DNA from: Lachnospiraceae bacterium
GTDB lineage: Bacteria > Bacillota > Clostridia > Lachnospirales > Lachnospiraceae
Assembly (NCBI GenBank): GCA_020860755.1
Contig: JAJBTQ010000020.1
Location: 1 to 44,295 of the forward strand
DNA length: 44,295 nucleotides
Direction of reading: 5' to 3'
Shown here one piece after another: positions 35,047-43,007 of the stretch (position 1 is its first letter; each line of letters begins with the position of its first letter). Under the pieces are notes generated by a model. The model was not told where the DNA came from and searched no databases. It worked only from the letters and a program-made list of their open reading frames with translations. Both the position numbers and the translations under genes were made by a program.

Positions 35047-36480
35047 ATGAGTAATGACTGCTACACGAGCCCTCTCTCGGAGAGGTATGCCAGCAAGGAG
35101 ATGCAGTACATCTTCTCTCCGGAGAAGAAGTTTCGCACCTGGCGGCGTCTGTGGATCGCGCTTGCCGAGACGGAACAAGAGCTCGGACTTGACATTACGG
35201 ACGAACAGATCGAAGAGATGAGAGCGCATGCGGACGACATCAACTTTGAGGTCGCAAAGGAACGCGAGAAAGAAGTGCGCCACGATGTGATGTCCCATGT
35301 ATACGCCTACGGCGTTCAGTGTCCGAAGGCGAAGGGCATCATCCACCTCGGTGCCACCTCCTGTTATGTAGGAGACAACACCGACATCATTCTCATGTCC
35401 GAGGCGCTTTCACTGGTCCGCAAAAAGCTGATCAATGTTATCGCGGAGCTCTCAGATTTCGCGGAAAAGTACAAAGACCTTCCGACGCTGGCATTTACCC
35501 ATTTCCAGCCGGCCCAGCCCACGACCGTGGGAACGCGGGCAACGCTCTGGATGCAGGATTTTCTCATGGATCTGGAAGATTTAGACTATGTCCTCGGCTC
35601 TTTAAAGCTGCTCGGTTCCAAGGGGACCACCGGCACACAGGCCAGCTTCTTGGAGCTCTTTGACGGAGACCAGAAAAAAGTCGACCGGCTCGATCCGATG
35701 ATCGCTGAGAAGATGGGCTTTGACGCCTGCTATCCGGTCTCCGGACAGACTTATTCCCGAAAAGTAGATACGCGGGTCATAAATGTGGTGGCCGGCATCG
35801 CTGCCAGCGCCCACAAGATGTCGAACGACATCCGCCTGCTCCAGCATTTAAAAGAAGTGGAAGAGCCCTTCGAGAAGAATCAGATCGGATCTTCCGCCAT
35901 GGCATACAAGCGCAACCCCATGCGCAGTGAGCGCATTGCGTCCATTTCCCGCTATGTCATGATCGACGCGCTCAATCCGGCAGTCACATCTGCGACGCAG
36001 TGGTTTGAGCGGACACTGGACGACTCGGCGAACAAGCGCCTCTCCATACCGGAGGGCTTTTTGGCCATCGACGGCGTTTTGGATCTCTGCCTTAATGTGG
36101 TGGACGGTCTGGTCGTGTACGACAAGGTCATCGCGAAGCACCTCATGAGTGAGCTGCCGTTTATGGCGACAGAGAATATCATGATGGACGCGGTCAAAAA
36201 GGGCGGCGACAGGCAGGAACTGCATGAGCGGATCCGCCGGCTGTCCATGGAGGCGGGCGCCAATGTCAAGCAAAACGGCGGGGACAACAATCTGCTTGAA
36301 CTCATTGCGGCGGACGAGAGCTTTGGCCTCACCTTGGAAGAACTGGAGGCAGCTATGGATCCCTCAAAGTACATCGGCTGCGCGCCGGCGCAGGTGGAAC
36401 GTTTTCTGCGGGAGCATATCGACCCGGTGCTGGAAGCAAACCGGGAGATCCTCGGCTTAAAGTCAGAGATTAATGTGTAG
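35047..36480 (+). CDS. purB: Adenylosuccinate lyase
   Basis: This 477-residue lyase acts twice in purine synthesis, releasing fumarate from SAICAR and from adenylosuccinate. The superfamily signature SSAMAYKRNPMRSER is near residue 283, and HLGATSCYVGDN near 102 holds substrate. I chose ATG 35047, 7 bases after AGGAGA, over ATG 35029, which has no site. It is cotranscribed with purC and purF. Confidence 0.96.
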   Translation: MSNDCYTSPLSERYASKEMQYIFSPEKKFRTWRRLWIALAETEQELGLDITDEQIEEMRAHADDINFEVAKEREKEVRHDVMSHVYAYGVQCPKAKGIIHLGATSCYVGDNTDIILMSEALSLVRKKLINVIAELSDFAEKYKDLPTLAFTHFQPAQPTTVGTRATLWMQDFLMDLEDLDYVLGSLKLLGSKGTTGTQASFLELFDGDQKKVDRLDPMIAEKMGFDACYPVSGQTYSRKVDTRVINVVAGIAASAHKMSNDIRLLQHLKEVEEPFEKNQIGSSAMAYKRNPMRSERIASISRYVMIDALNPAVTSATQWFERTLDDSANKRLSIPEGFLAIDGVLDLCLNVVDGLVVYDKVIAKHLMSELPFMATENIMMDAVKKGGDRQELHERIRRLSMEAGANVKQNGGDNNLLELIAADESFGLTLEELEAAMDPSKYIGCAPAQVERFLREHIDPVLEANREILGLKSEINV

Positions 36481-36507
36481 GAAGTTTGAATCTCAGACGG
36501 GGAGAGA

Positions 36508-37680
36508 ATGGATATACCGGAACAGTTGATACATACATTTGAAGAAAAATTCGGAGCGGACGGAGATATTCGCGCTTACTTTGCGCCGGGCCGCGTGAAC
36601 CTGATCGGAGAACACACCGACTACAACGGGGGACATGTTTTTCCATGCGCGCTTACCATCGGAACCTATGCTGTCATCCGCAGACGGGACGATAAAAAGC
36701 TCCGCTTTTATTCCGGGAATTTCAGCCGGCTCGGCGTTCTGGAGGGCTCACTGGACCACCTGGTATATGCAGAGAAAGCCGGATGGGCGAACTATCCGAT
36801 CGGAATGGTCTGGGCATTCGTTGAAAAAGGATTTCCGGTTGAAACGGGCTTTGACCTGTTGATCTGCGGCAACATTCCGAATGCTTCCGGACTGTCATCC
36901 TCATCCTCATTGGAAGTGGCTGTGGGCGTCGCGCTGCGAGACCTTTACGGCTTCGGACAGATGACGATGGAGGAGATCGCACTGATCGGCCAGTACGCGG
37001 AAAATCATTTCAACAGGGTCAACTGCGGGGTCATGGATCAATTCTCGATCGCCATGGGCAAAAAGGATCACGCCATCTTCTTAGACTGCGGCGACCTGTC
37101 GTTTTCTTACGTTCCGATTATTTTAAAAGAGGAAAAGCTCATTGTCACCTGCAGCAACAAAAAACGCGGACTGGGCGGCTCTAAGTACAACGAGCGGCGC
37201 GCGGAGTGCGAAGAAGCGCTCAAAATGCTGCAAAACAAATGCGATATCTGTGCCCTGGGTGACCTGACTATAGAGGAGTTTGAGGCGCATAAAGACGAGA
37301 TAACAAGCGAGGTGCTGAAACGCCGTGCACGTCATGCCGTCTATGAAAACCAACGAACGATACAGGCGGTAAATGTCCTGCAAAACGGAGACATCGATGA
37401 GTTCGGAAGACTTATGAATGAATCTCACATCTCTCTGCGGGATGATTACGAGGTGACGGGCCGGGAGCTTGACACACTTGTTGAGACCGCATGGGAACAG
37501 CCCGGCGTCATCGGTTCCCGCATGACCGGTGCGGGATTTGGCGGCTGTACGGTGAGCATTGTAAGAGATGACTGTGTTGAGGATTTTATCCGAAATGTCG
37601 GCGCTGCCTATCTGGAACAGATCGGTTATGCGGCCGATTTCTTTCCCGTTTCGATCGGAGACGGGGCCGGGGCCCTGTAA
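36508..37680 (+). CDS. galK: Galactokinase
   Basis: This 390-residue GHMP kinase makes galactose 1-phosphate. The galactokinase signature GRVNLIGEHTDYNGG is near residue 28, the ATP loop GLSSSSSLEVA near 130 and GAGFGGCTVSIV near 345. The GGGGAGAG ribosome site is 6 bases before the ATG. It lies 27 bases after purB and 36 before galE; galT is not in the window. Confidence 0.97.
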   Translation: MDIPEQLIHTFEEKFGADGDIRAYFAPGRVNLIGEHTDYNGGHVFPCALTIGTYAVIRRRDDKKLRFYSGNFSRLGVLEGSLDHLVYAEKAGWANYPIGMVWAFVEKGFPVETGFDLLICGNIPNASGLSSSSSLEVAVGVALRDLYGFGQMTMEEIALIGQYAENHFNRVNCGVMDQFSIAMGKKDHAIFLDCGDLSFSYVPIILKEEKLIVTCSNKKRGLGGSKYNERRAECEEALKMLQNKCDICALGDLTIEEFEAHKDEITSEVLKRRARHAVYENQRTIQAVNVLQNGDIDEFGRLMNESHISLRDDYEVTGRELDTLVETAWEQPGVIGSRMTGAGFGGCTVSIVRDDCVEDFIRNVGAAYLEQIGYAADFFPVSIGDGAGAL

Positions 37681-37716
37681 AAAACAGAACCAGATATTCC
37701 GTAGGAGGACGATTTT

Positions 37717-38736
37717 ATGACAATTTTGGTGACAGGCGGAGCCGGATATATCGGCAGCCATACCTGTGTAGAACTTTTAAATGCGGGCTATGAAGTCATC
37801 GTAGTGGACAATCTGTACAACTCCAGCAAAAAGGCGCTTTCCCGCGTGGAGGAGATCACGGGGAAGAGCGTTGCATTTTATGAAAATGACGTACTGGACC
37901 GGGAGGCACTGCACCGGATCTTTGAGGAGAACGACATCGATGCGGTGATCCATTTTGCGGGCTTAAAGGCAGTAGGGGAATCGGTGATAAAACCCATTGA
38001 GTATTACCATAACAATTTAAGCGGCACGCTGGCGCTTTTGGATGTCATGCGGTTTCACAAGTGCAGAAATATCATTTTCAGCTCTTCCGCAACAGTGTAC
38101 GGAGATCCGGCGGAGATTCCCATCACGGAGAACTGTCCCAAGGGAACCTGCACGAACCCGTACGGATGGACCAAGAGCATGCTGGAGCAGATCTTAACGG
38201 ATGTTCATACATCGGACGAGCGATGGAATGTGGTGCTTTTGCGGTACTTTAATCCGATCGGCGCGCACCCGAGCGGATTGATCGGGGAGGATCCAAAGGG
38301 GATCCCCAATAACCTTCTGCCCTATGTGTCGCAGGTGGCCATCGGAAAGCTTCCCTGCCTCGGCGTGTTCGGAGACGACTACGACACACCGGACGGAACC
38401 GGCGTGCGGGACTATATCCATGTCGTGGATCTGGCAGCAGGACATGTGAAGGCACTTAAAAAGCTGGCTCCGGACACGGGCGTATCCATTTACAATCTCG
38501 GGACCGGAAATGGCTACAGCGTGCTGCAGGTAGTCCATGCCTTTGAGAAGGCCTGCGGACATCCGATCAAATACGAGATCAAACCCCGCCGCGCCGGCGA
38601 TATCGCCGTCTGCTACTGCGACCCGTCAAAAGCGGAAGCGGAGCTTGGATGGAAGGCTAAGTACGGGATCGACGAGATGTGTGAGGACTCCTGGAGATGG
38701 CAGAGCCGCAATCCAAACGGCTATGCGGATGCCTGA
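37717..38736 (+). CDS. galE: UDP-glucose 4-epimerase
   Basis: This 339-residue NAD-dependent epimerase interconverts UDP-galactose and UDP-glucose. NAD motif [16 protein letters not shown] is at residue 5, catalytic YGWTK near 149 (Tyr and Lys) and Ser in [10 protein letters not shown] near 123. GGAGG precedes the ATG. It is the last gene of the central-metabolism run. Confidence 0.97.
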   Translation: MTILVTGGAGYIGSHTCVELLNAGYEVIVVDNLYNSSKKALSRVEEITGKSVAFYENDVLDREALHRIFEENDIDAVIHFAGLKAVGESVIKPIEYYHNNLSGTLALLDVMRFHKCRNIIFSSSATVYGDPAEIPITENCPKGTCTNPYGWTKSMLEQILTDVHTSDERWNVVLLRYFNPIGAHPSGLIGEDPKGIPNNLLPYVSQVAIGKLPCLGVFGDDYDTPDGTGVRDYIHVVDLAAGHVKALKKLAPDTGVSIYNLGTGNGYSVLQVVHAFEKACGHPIKYEIKPRRAGDIAVCYCDPSKAEAELGWKAKYGIDEMCEDSWRWQSRNPNGYADA

Positions 38737-38790
38737 ATTCCGGTTGGGCGGCCCCGGCGGACCGATTTTGCAAACGACTAGTATTTTAAT

Positions 38791-38818
38791 TTGAAAAACT
38801 TTCCGAATCTGTTATAAT
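38791..38818 (+). promoter_or_regulatory. Promoter of GntR regulator gene
   Basis: TTGAAA (38791-38796) and TATAAT (38813-38818) are 16 bases apart. Degenerate operator copies GGTTATGAG (38825-38833) and GGCTATGAC (38854-38862) follow it. Confidence 0.65.
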
Positions 38819-38883
38819 TTTTTTGGTTATGAGTTTTTAGAAAGCTTCCCTATGGCTATGACAGGTGATTTGGAGAAGAAGGC

Positions 38884-39594
38884 ATGTCAGACAGCAGACC
38901 GGCGACAAAATATGAGCAGCTCTATCAATTATGGTATCAGAAGATCATGTCCGGTGAATGGAAGGCCGGTCAGCGGATCGACCCCGAACGCACTTTATGT
39001 GAAGAGTATTCCGTAAGCAGGATCACAGTCCGCGAGACGCTGCAGCTGTTGGAGCAAAAGGGATTGATCAGCAGGACGCAGGGAAAAGGAACGTTTGTAA
39101 ATGTCCGAAGAGTGGAACAGAAGCTGACAAAGCTTTACACGCTTCGTGAAAAGTTTGAACAGCTGCATATTCCGCATTACTCTGAGGTGCTTTCCTTTTC
39201 CGTTGGGGAGCCCAATTATATTATCAGGCAAAATCTTGAAATGGCCGATGATGAGAACGTCATCAAAGTGGTCCGTCGGTTTTTTGCCGATCAGACACCC
39301 TACACGCTGGAGACTTCCTATATGCCGGAGCATCTTTTCCCCGGCATGACAGCGCAGCAGATTGAGGAAAACGGCTTATATAATACGTTTGCCACCTATC
39401 ATATTACAATTCAGAGGGCGGTTGAAACGCTCAAGCCCATTCCGCTTGACAAAAAATCGGAAGAACTGTTGTGGACAAGTGACGCGGCCATGCTGATCGC
39501 CAGAACTTCCTATTGGGGAAAGGAGATCGTGGAATACACGGAAAGTGTGGTGCGCGGAGATTTCTTTGAATATACGGTCTATCTGGAAGAGTAA
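38884..39594 (+). CDS. GntR-family regulator, HutC subfamily with UTRA domain
   Basis: This 236-residue repressor has an N-terminal winged helix (residues 8-75: YEQLYQLWYQKIMSGEW, SRITVRETLQLLEQKGLI, GKGTFV). A UTRA effector domain runs from about 90 to 235, a type that often binds sugar phosphates. It probably controls the transporter genes downstream through the GGTTATAAC sites at 39752-39776, and itself through weaker copies at 38825 and 38854. A good terminator follows, so it is a separate unit. Confidence 0.9.
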   Translation: MSDSRPATKYEQLYQLWYQKIMSGEWKAGQRIDPERTLCEEYSVSRITVRETLQLLEQKGLISRTQGKGTFVNVRRVEQKLTKLYTLREKFEQLHIPHYSEVLSFSVGEPNYIIRQNLEMADDENVIKVVRRFFADQTPYTLETSYMPEHLFPGMTAQQIEENGLYNTFATYHITIQRAVETLKPIPLDKKSEELLWTSDAAMLIARTSYWGKEIVEYTESVVRGDFFEYTVYLEE

Positions 39595-39620
39595 GGCAGA
39601 TAACAAAACGCCTTGAAGGG

Positions 39621-39651
39621 AAAGTCACATCATAAAGATGTGGCTTTTTTT
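39621..39651 (+). terminator. Intrinsic terminator after GntR gene
   Basis: AAAGTCACATC pairs with GATGTGGCTTT around a 5-base loop, followed by seven T. Confidence 0.88.
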
Positions 39652-39721
39652 GCGTCTATTTCGGCAAAATTGTGCAAAAACACGAAAATCACAAAAACAC
39701 AGAGTGAGCCTCCAATTCTGG

Positions 39722-39751
39722 TTGACACCCTTGACAGCAACACAGTATAAT
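39722..39751 (+). promoter_or_regulatory. Promoter of second sugar transporter operon
   Basis: TTGACA (39722-39727) and a perfect TATAAT (39746-39751) are 18 bases apart. The operator begins directly after the -10 box, so a bound repressor would block transcription. Confidence 0.8.
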
Positions 39752-39780
39752 GGTTATAACAAAATTGGTTATAACCATTA
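39749..39780 (+). promoter_or_regulatory. Operator: inverted GGTTATAAC sites, likely for the GntR regulator
   Basis: AATGGTTATAAC (39749-39760) and GTTATAACCATT (39768-39779) form a perfect 12-bp inverted repeat. The second part includes the exact palindrome GGTTATAACC (39767-39776). A further degenerate half, TAGTTATAG, follows at 39780-39788. GntR/HutC operators are often palindromes of this size. Confidence 0.75.
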
Positions 39781-39852
39781 TAGTTATAGTCATCTGGATC
39801 GAAAATTTATGGAAATGAAACTGTGTTCACCAGGAAAAGGAGGATTACAAAA

Positions 39853-41202
39853 GTGAAAAAGAAATTATTGAAAAGCATCAGCATCATCTGCTCTGCTGCC
39901 TTAGTTTTCTCAATGGCTGCCTGTGGCGGCAAGAGCGGCAGCGACAGTGATGAAAAGGACTCTCAGGAGGCGTCTGAGGCGGGCTCGGCGGAAGCTGAGG
40001 AGGCTGAGGAAGCGGAGGCATCGACCGGTGCAGCGGGAGATACGGAGATTACCGTTATGATCCCTTCCTGGGGTGAGCCTTCCCAGGAGCTGCTGGATGA
40101 GTTTACCAGCGAGACAGGGATCGGTGTGACGATGGAAATTGTCGGATGGGACGATATCCGGGATAAAGTATCCATCGCTGCGGTTGGTGAGACAGCTCCG
40201 GCAGATGTGTTGGAAGTGGACTGGTCCTGGGTCGGAGAATTTGGCGCAGCGGACTGGCTTGAGCCGGTTGAAATGACCGATGAAGAGATTGAGGGTATGC
40301 CTACCGTCTCATCTTTTATGTACAACAGCGATGTTGTTGCCGTGCCCTACTCCAACGATTATCGTATGGCTTACTACAATACGGTACAGTTTAATGCGGC
40401 CGGAGTGCCTGAAGCAGCGGGCACCTGGGACGAGCTTATTGAGCAGTGCAAACAGATCAAAGAGGCCGGGGTCTGTGATTATCCGATCGGATGTATCTTA
40501 TCCGCGACTGAGGCGACGACGACCAGCCTGTTCTGGTTTACTCTGTCCGGCTTTGGTGACTTCTTTAATGATGATAATTCGATCAACAAAGAGAATTTGA
40601 CAGCTTCTCTGACCGCACTTAACGGCCTGGTAGAAGACGGCCTGATCGATCCGGCCAGCTTAAGCATGACGGATGTCGAGGTGGAGGACAAGCTCACATC
40701 CGGTGATGTCTGCTTTGAGGTGAGCACGACCAACCTCGTGGGAAAGGTCAACAATGAAGAGTACAGCAGCGTGATCGGCGAAGTGGCCGCCACCCTGATC
40801 CCCGGCAATGGCAGCACGATCACATCCGCATCGTATGCACTTCCCGAAGGGATCGGCATTTCAAAATATTCCGAGAATAAGGATGCGGCGCTTCAGTTTG
40901 TACAGTGGTACACCTCTGCGGACACGCAGACAGCACTCTATAAGGAGCTTGGGAATATCCCGACCCAGACCGAAGCGCTGGAGAATCTGGTCACGGAAGG
41001 ACTGATCGACGAGGATCTTGGAAATGTTATGATCGATCAGTCGGCTTATATTGAATCCCCGTTCCCCAACGGCATTCCGACCTGGTACGCCGAGATGAGC
41101 AACGCCATTTACAACAATGTAAACCAGATGGTAGCCGGAAGTTTAACGCCGCAGGAAGCCTGCGCGAAAATTTCTGACAAAGTAGATGAACTGAATCAAT
41201 AA
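39853..41202 (+). CDS. Second CUT1-type sugar-binding lipoprotein
   Basis: This roughly 449-residue binding lipoprotein has signal peptide and lipobox SMAAC (Cys24), an acidic linker rich in Glu, Ala and Ser to about residue 65, then a family 1 solute-binding fold (ITVMIPSWGEPSQELLDEF). GTG at 39853 is chosen because AAAGGAGG lies 9 bases before it; an upstream GTG at 39823 gives a poor lipoprotein start. Trp residues (DWSWVGEF, TWYAEMSN) may hold sugar. It is not close to the first locus's binding protein, so another sugar is likely. Confidence 0.88.
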   Translation: MKKKLLKSISIICSAALVFSMAACGGKSGSDSDEKDSQEASEAGSAEAEEAEEAEASTGAAGDTEITVMIPSWGEPSQELLDEFTSETGIGVTMEIVGWDDIRDKVSIAAVGETAPADVLEVDWSWVGEFGAADWLEPVEMTDEEIEGMPTVSSFMYNSDVVAVPYSNDYRMAYYNTVQFNAAGVPEAAGTWDELIEQCKQIKEAGVCDYPIGCILSATEATTTSLFWFTLSGFGDFFNDDNSINKENLTASLTALNGLVEDGLIDPASLSMTDVEVEDKLTSGDVCFEVSTTNLVGKVNNEEYSSVIGEVAATLIPGNGSTITSASYALPEGIGISKYSENKDAALQFVQWYTSADTQTALYKELGNIPTQTEALENLVTEGLIDEDLGNVMIDQSAYIESPFPNGIPTWYAEMSNAIYNNVNQMVAGSLTPQEACAKISDKVDELNQ

Positions 41203-41213
41203 GTCGTGCTCAG

Positions 41214-41258
41214 GGGCTGTCGTGAAGCCAAACCAAACACTCCCTTTCACGGCAGCCC
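41214..41258 (+). other. Hairpin between second binding-protein and permease genes
   Basis: GGGCTGTCGTGAA (41214-41226) pairs with TTCACGGCAGCCC (41246-41258) as a 13-bp stem with one G-U or G-T pair. No T run follows. It has the same position and likely role as the hairpin at 7400-7447. Confidence 0.6.
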
Positions 41259-41273
41259 GGCTAATATAAAGAG

Positions 41274-42143
41274 ATGAAGAATAAAATTACTCCATATGCA
41301 ATGTTGCTTCCCGGCGCGATACTTATGGTGATATTGGTGTTCTATCCGATTATCAGAACATTTATATACAGCCTTTATAAAATGAACCTGACGCAGCCGG
41401 ATCAACAAAAATTTGTCGGTTTTCATAACTATGCGGCGTCGTTTACGGATCCGGAATTCTGGTATTCCTTTGGCAATTCGCTTGTCATTTTGATCGGTGT
41501 GGTAGCTGTGACCGCCGTTCTCGGTGTGGCGATCGCACTGCTGCTCAATGTGGATACGAAGATCAAGGGAATGCTGACCGCCATCGCGATTATTCCCTGG
41601 GCATTGCCTCCGATCGTAAACGGCATGATCTGGCGTTGGATCTTTCATCCAAGCTATGGCCTTTTTAATCGGTTGCTGCTGAAGTTCAGTCTTATCGATG
41701 CGCCTGTACAATGGCTTGCAGGACGATGGTCCGTTATGTTCATTGTTATCCTGGTGGTGGCATGGCGGTGTATTCCGTTTTGTGCCATTGTTACACTTTC
41801 TTCCATGCAGTCTATGCCTATGGAGATTTATGAGTCTGCACGAATCGACGGCGGCAACAATAAACAGATCTTTCGGAGCATCACCCTCCCGCTGTTACTG
41901 CCCTCCCTCGGAATCATTCTGACCAATACATCCATCACGGCCATCAATGTCTTTGATGAGATCGTATCGCTGGTCGGATACGGAGATCTCAGTAAGACAC
42001 TTATGCTGCAGGCCTATTTAAAGACCTTCAGCTTCCTGGATTATGGATTGGGCAGTGCATTGACCTATATTATCATGTTGTTTGCGGGGATCCTGGGATT
42101 TTTCTACATCCGAAATGTTTACAGGGAGACAGATTATCTATGA
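41274..42143 (+). CDS. ABC sugar transporter permease, MalF/UgpA-like (second locus)
   Basis: This 289-residue permease has about six helices and an EAA loop near 185-207 (YESARIDGGNNKQIF, then RSITLPLL). The ribosome site is weak (AAAGAG close to the ATG), which would further limit permease against binding protein. Its TGA overlaps the next start (ATGA). Confidence 0.9.
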   Translation: MKNKITPYAMLLPGAILMVILVFYPIIRTFIYSLYKMNLTQPDQQKFVGFHNYAASFTDPEFWYSFGNSLVILIGVVAVTAVLGVAIALLLNVDTKIKGMLTAIAIIPWALPPIVNGMIWRWIFHPSYGLFNRLLLKFSLIDAPVQWLAGRWSVMFIVILVVAWRCIPFCAIVTLSSMQSMPMEIYESARIDGGNNKQIFRSITLPLLLPSLGIILTNTSITAINVFDEIVSLVGYGDLSKTLMLQAYLKTFSFLDYGLGSALTYIIMLFAGILGFFYIRNVYRETDYL

Positions 42144-42991
42144 AATCAAAGAGAAGAAAACGATGGTACATCGGATACGCACTGCTTGTATGTGCGTTTA
42201 TCCTGTTTGCGCTCGGACCGATCCTGTGGTCCTTTATCATGAGTATTACACCGCAGACTGAATTGGTGGGAAATACGACCCGGCTTCTTCCGGTAGAGGC
42301 GACCTTGGGAAATTACAGGACGCTGTTTTCAAGTGGGAACCAGCAGGGGACACTGTTTCGAAGCGGCATGCTCAACTCCTTAAAAGAGGCTTTGGTGTCT
42401 CTCCTGATAGGAATCCCGATCTCAATTTTGTGCGCATATCCGCTGTCCAGGCTGAAAATGAGAGGGACAGACGCGACGCGCAACGTCCTGCTGTTTACCA
42501 TGGCGATCCCGGTGTTCGCAACGATCATTCCGCTGTACCGTATGTTTGCGACCATGAACCTTTTGGACAATATGTTTGCACTTATTCTGGTATATGTCAC
42601 ATCGTTTCTGCCGTTGTCCGTATGGCTTCTGATCAGCTATTTTGACACACTGCCGCGCGAATTGGAGGAGGTGGCTTCTTTAGACGGATGTGGCAAATTT
42701 AAGACCCTGCTGGTAATCATCTTACCGGTATCGTACCCCATTATCTTTGCTGATATCCTGATCGTATTTTTGACGACATGGAATATGTTTCAGATTCCAT
42801 TGATCCTGGCCCCTTCCAGTGCGACAAAACCGATCGCGGTGGTCGTGTCTGAGTTTGTGACAAAGACGTCGATCGACTATGGTCTGATGAACGCCGGAGG
42901 CATCCTGGCGCTCATCCCTCCGGCGATCATCGCGATCGTGTTCCGGAGGTTCCTGATTCAGGGGATCGTCGGCGGCGCCACAAAAGGCTGA
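42140..42991 (+). CDS. ABC sugar transporter permease, MalG/UgpE-like (second locus)
   Basis: This 283-residue partner permease has about six helices. The EAA loop is present as LEEVASLDGCGKFKT then VIILP, with Glu-Val in place of Ala-Ala. The end RRFLIQGIVGGATKG is typical. It is coupled to the previous gene and followed after 16 bases by the kinase. No ATPase gene is in the operon. Confidence 0.9.
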   Translation: MKSKRRKRWYIGYALLVCAFILFALGPILWSFIMSITPQTELVGNTTRLLPVEATLGNYRTLFSSGNQQGTLFRSGMLNSLKEALVSLLIGIPISILCAYPLSRLKMRGTDATRNVLLFTMAIPVFATIIPLYRMFATMNLLDNMFALILVYVTSFLPLSVWLLISYFDTLPRELEEVASLDGCGKFKTLLVIILPVSYPIIFADILIVFLTTWNMFQIPLILAPSSATKPIAVVVSEFVTKTSIDYGLMNAGGILALIPPAIIAIVFRRFLIQGIVGGATKG

Positions 42992-43007
42992 TATAACGGA
43001 GGATTGC

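Noticed and set aside
38737-38790. GC-rich stretch after galE as a terminator
   Set aside because: Pairing of CGGT with ACCG around GGCGGCCCCGGCGG is irregular and there is no T run.
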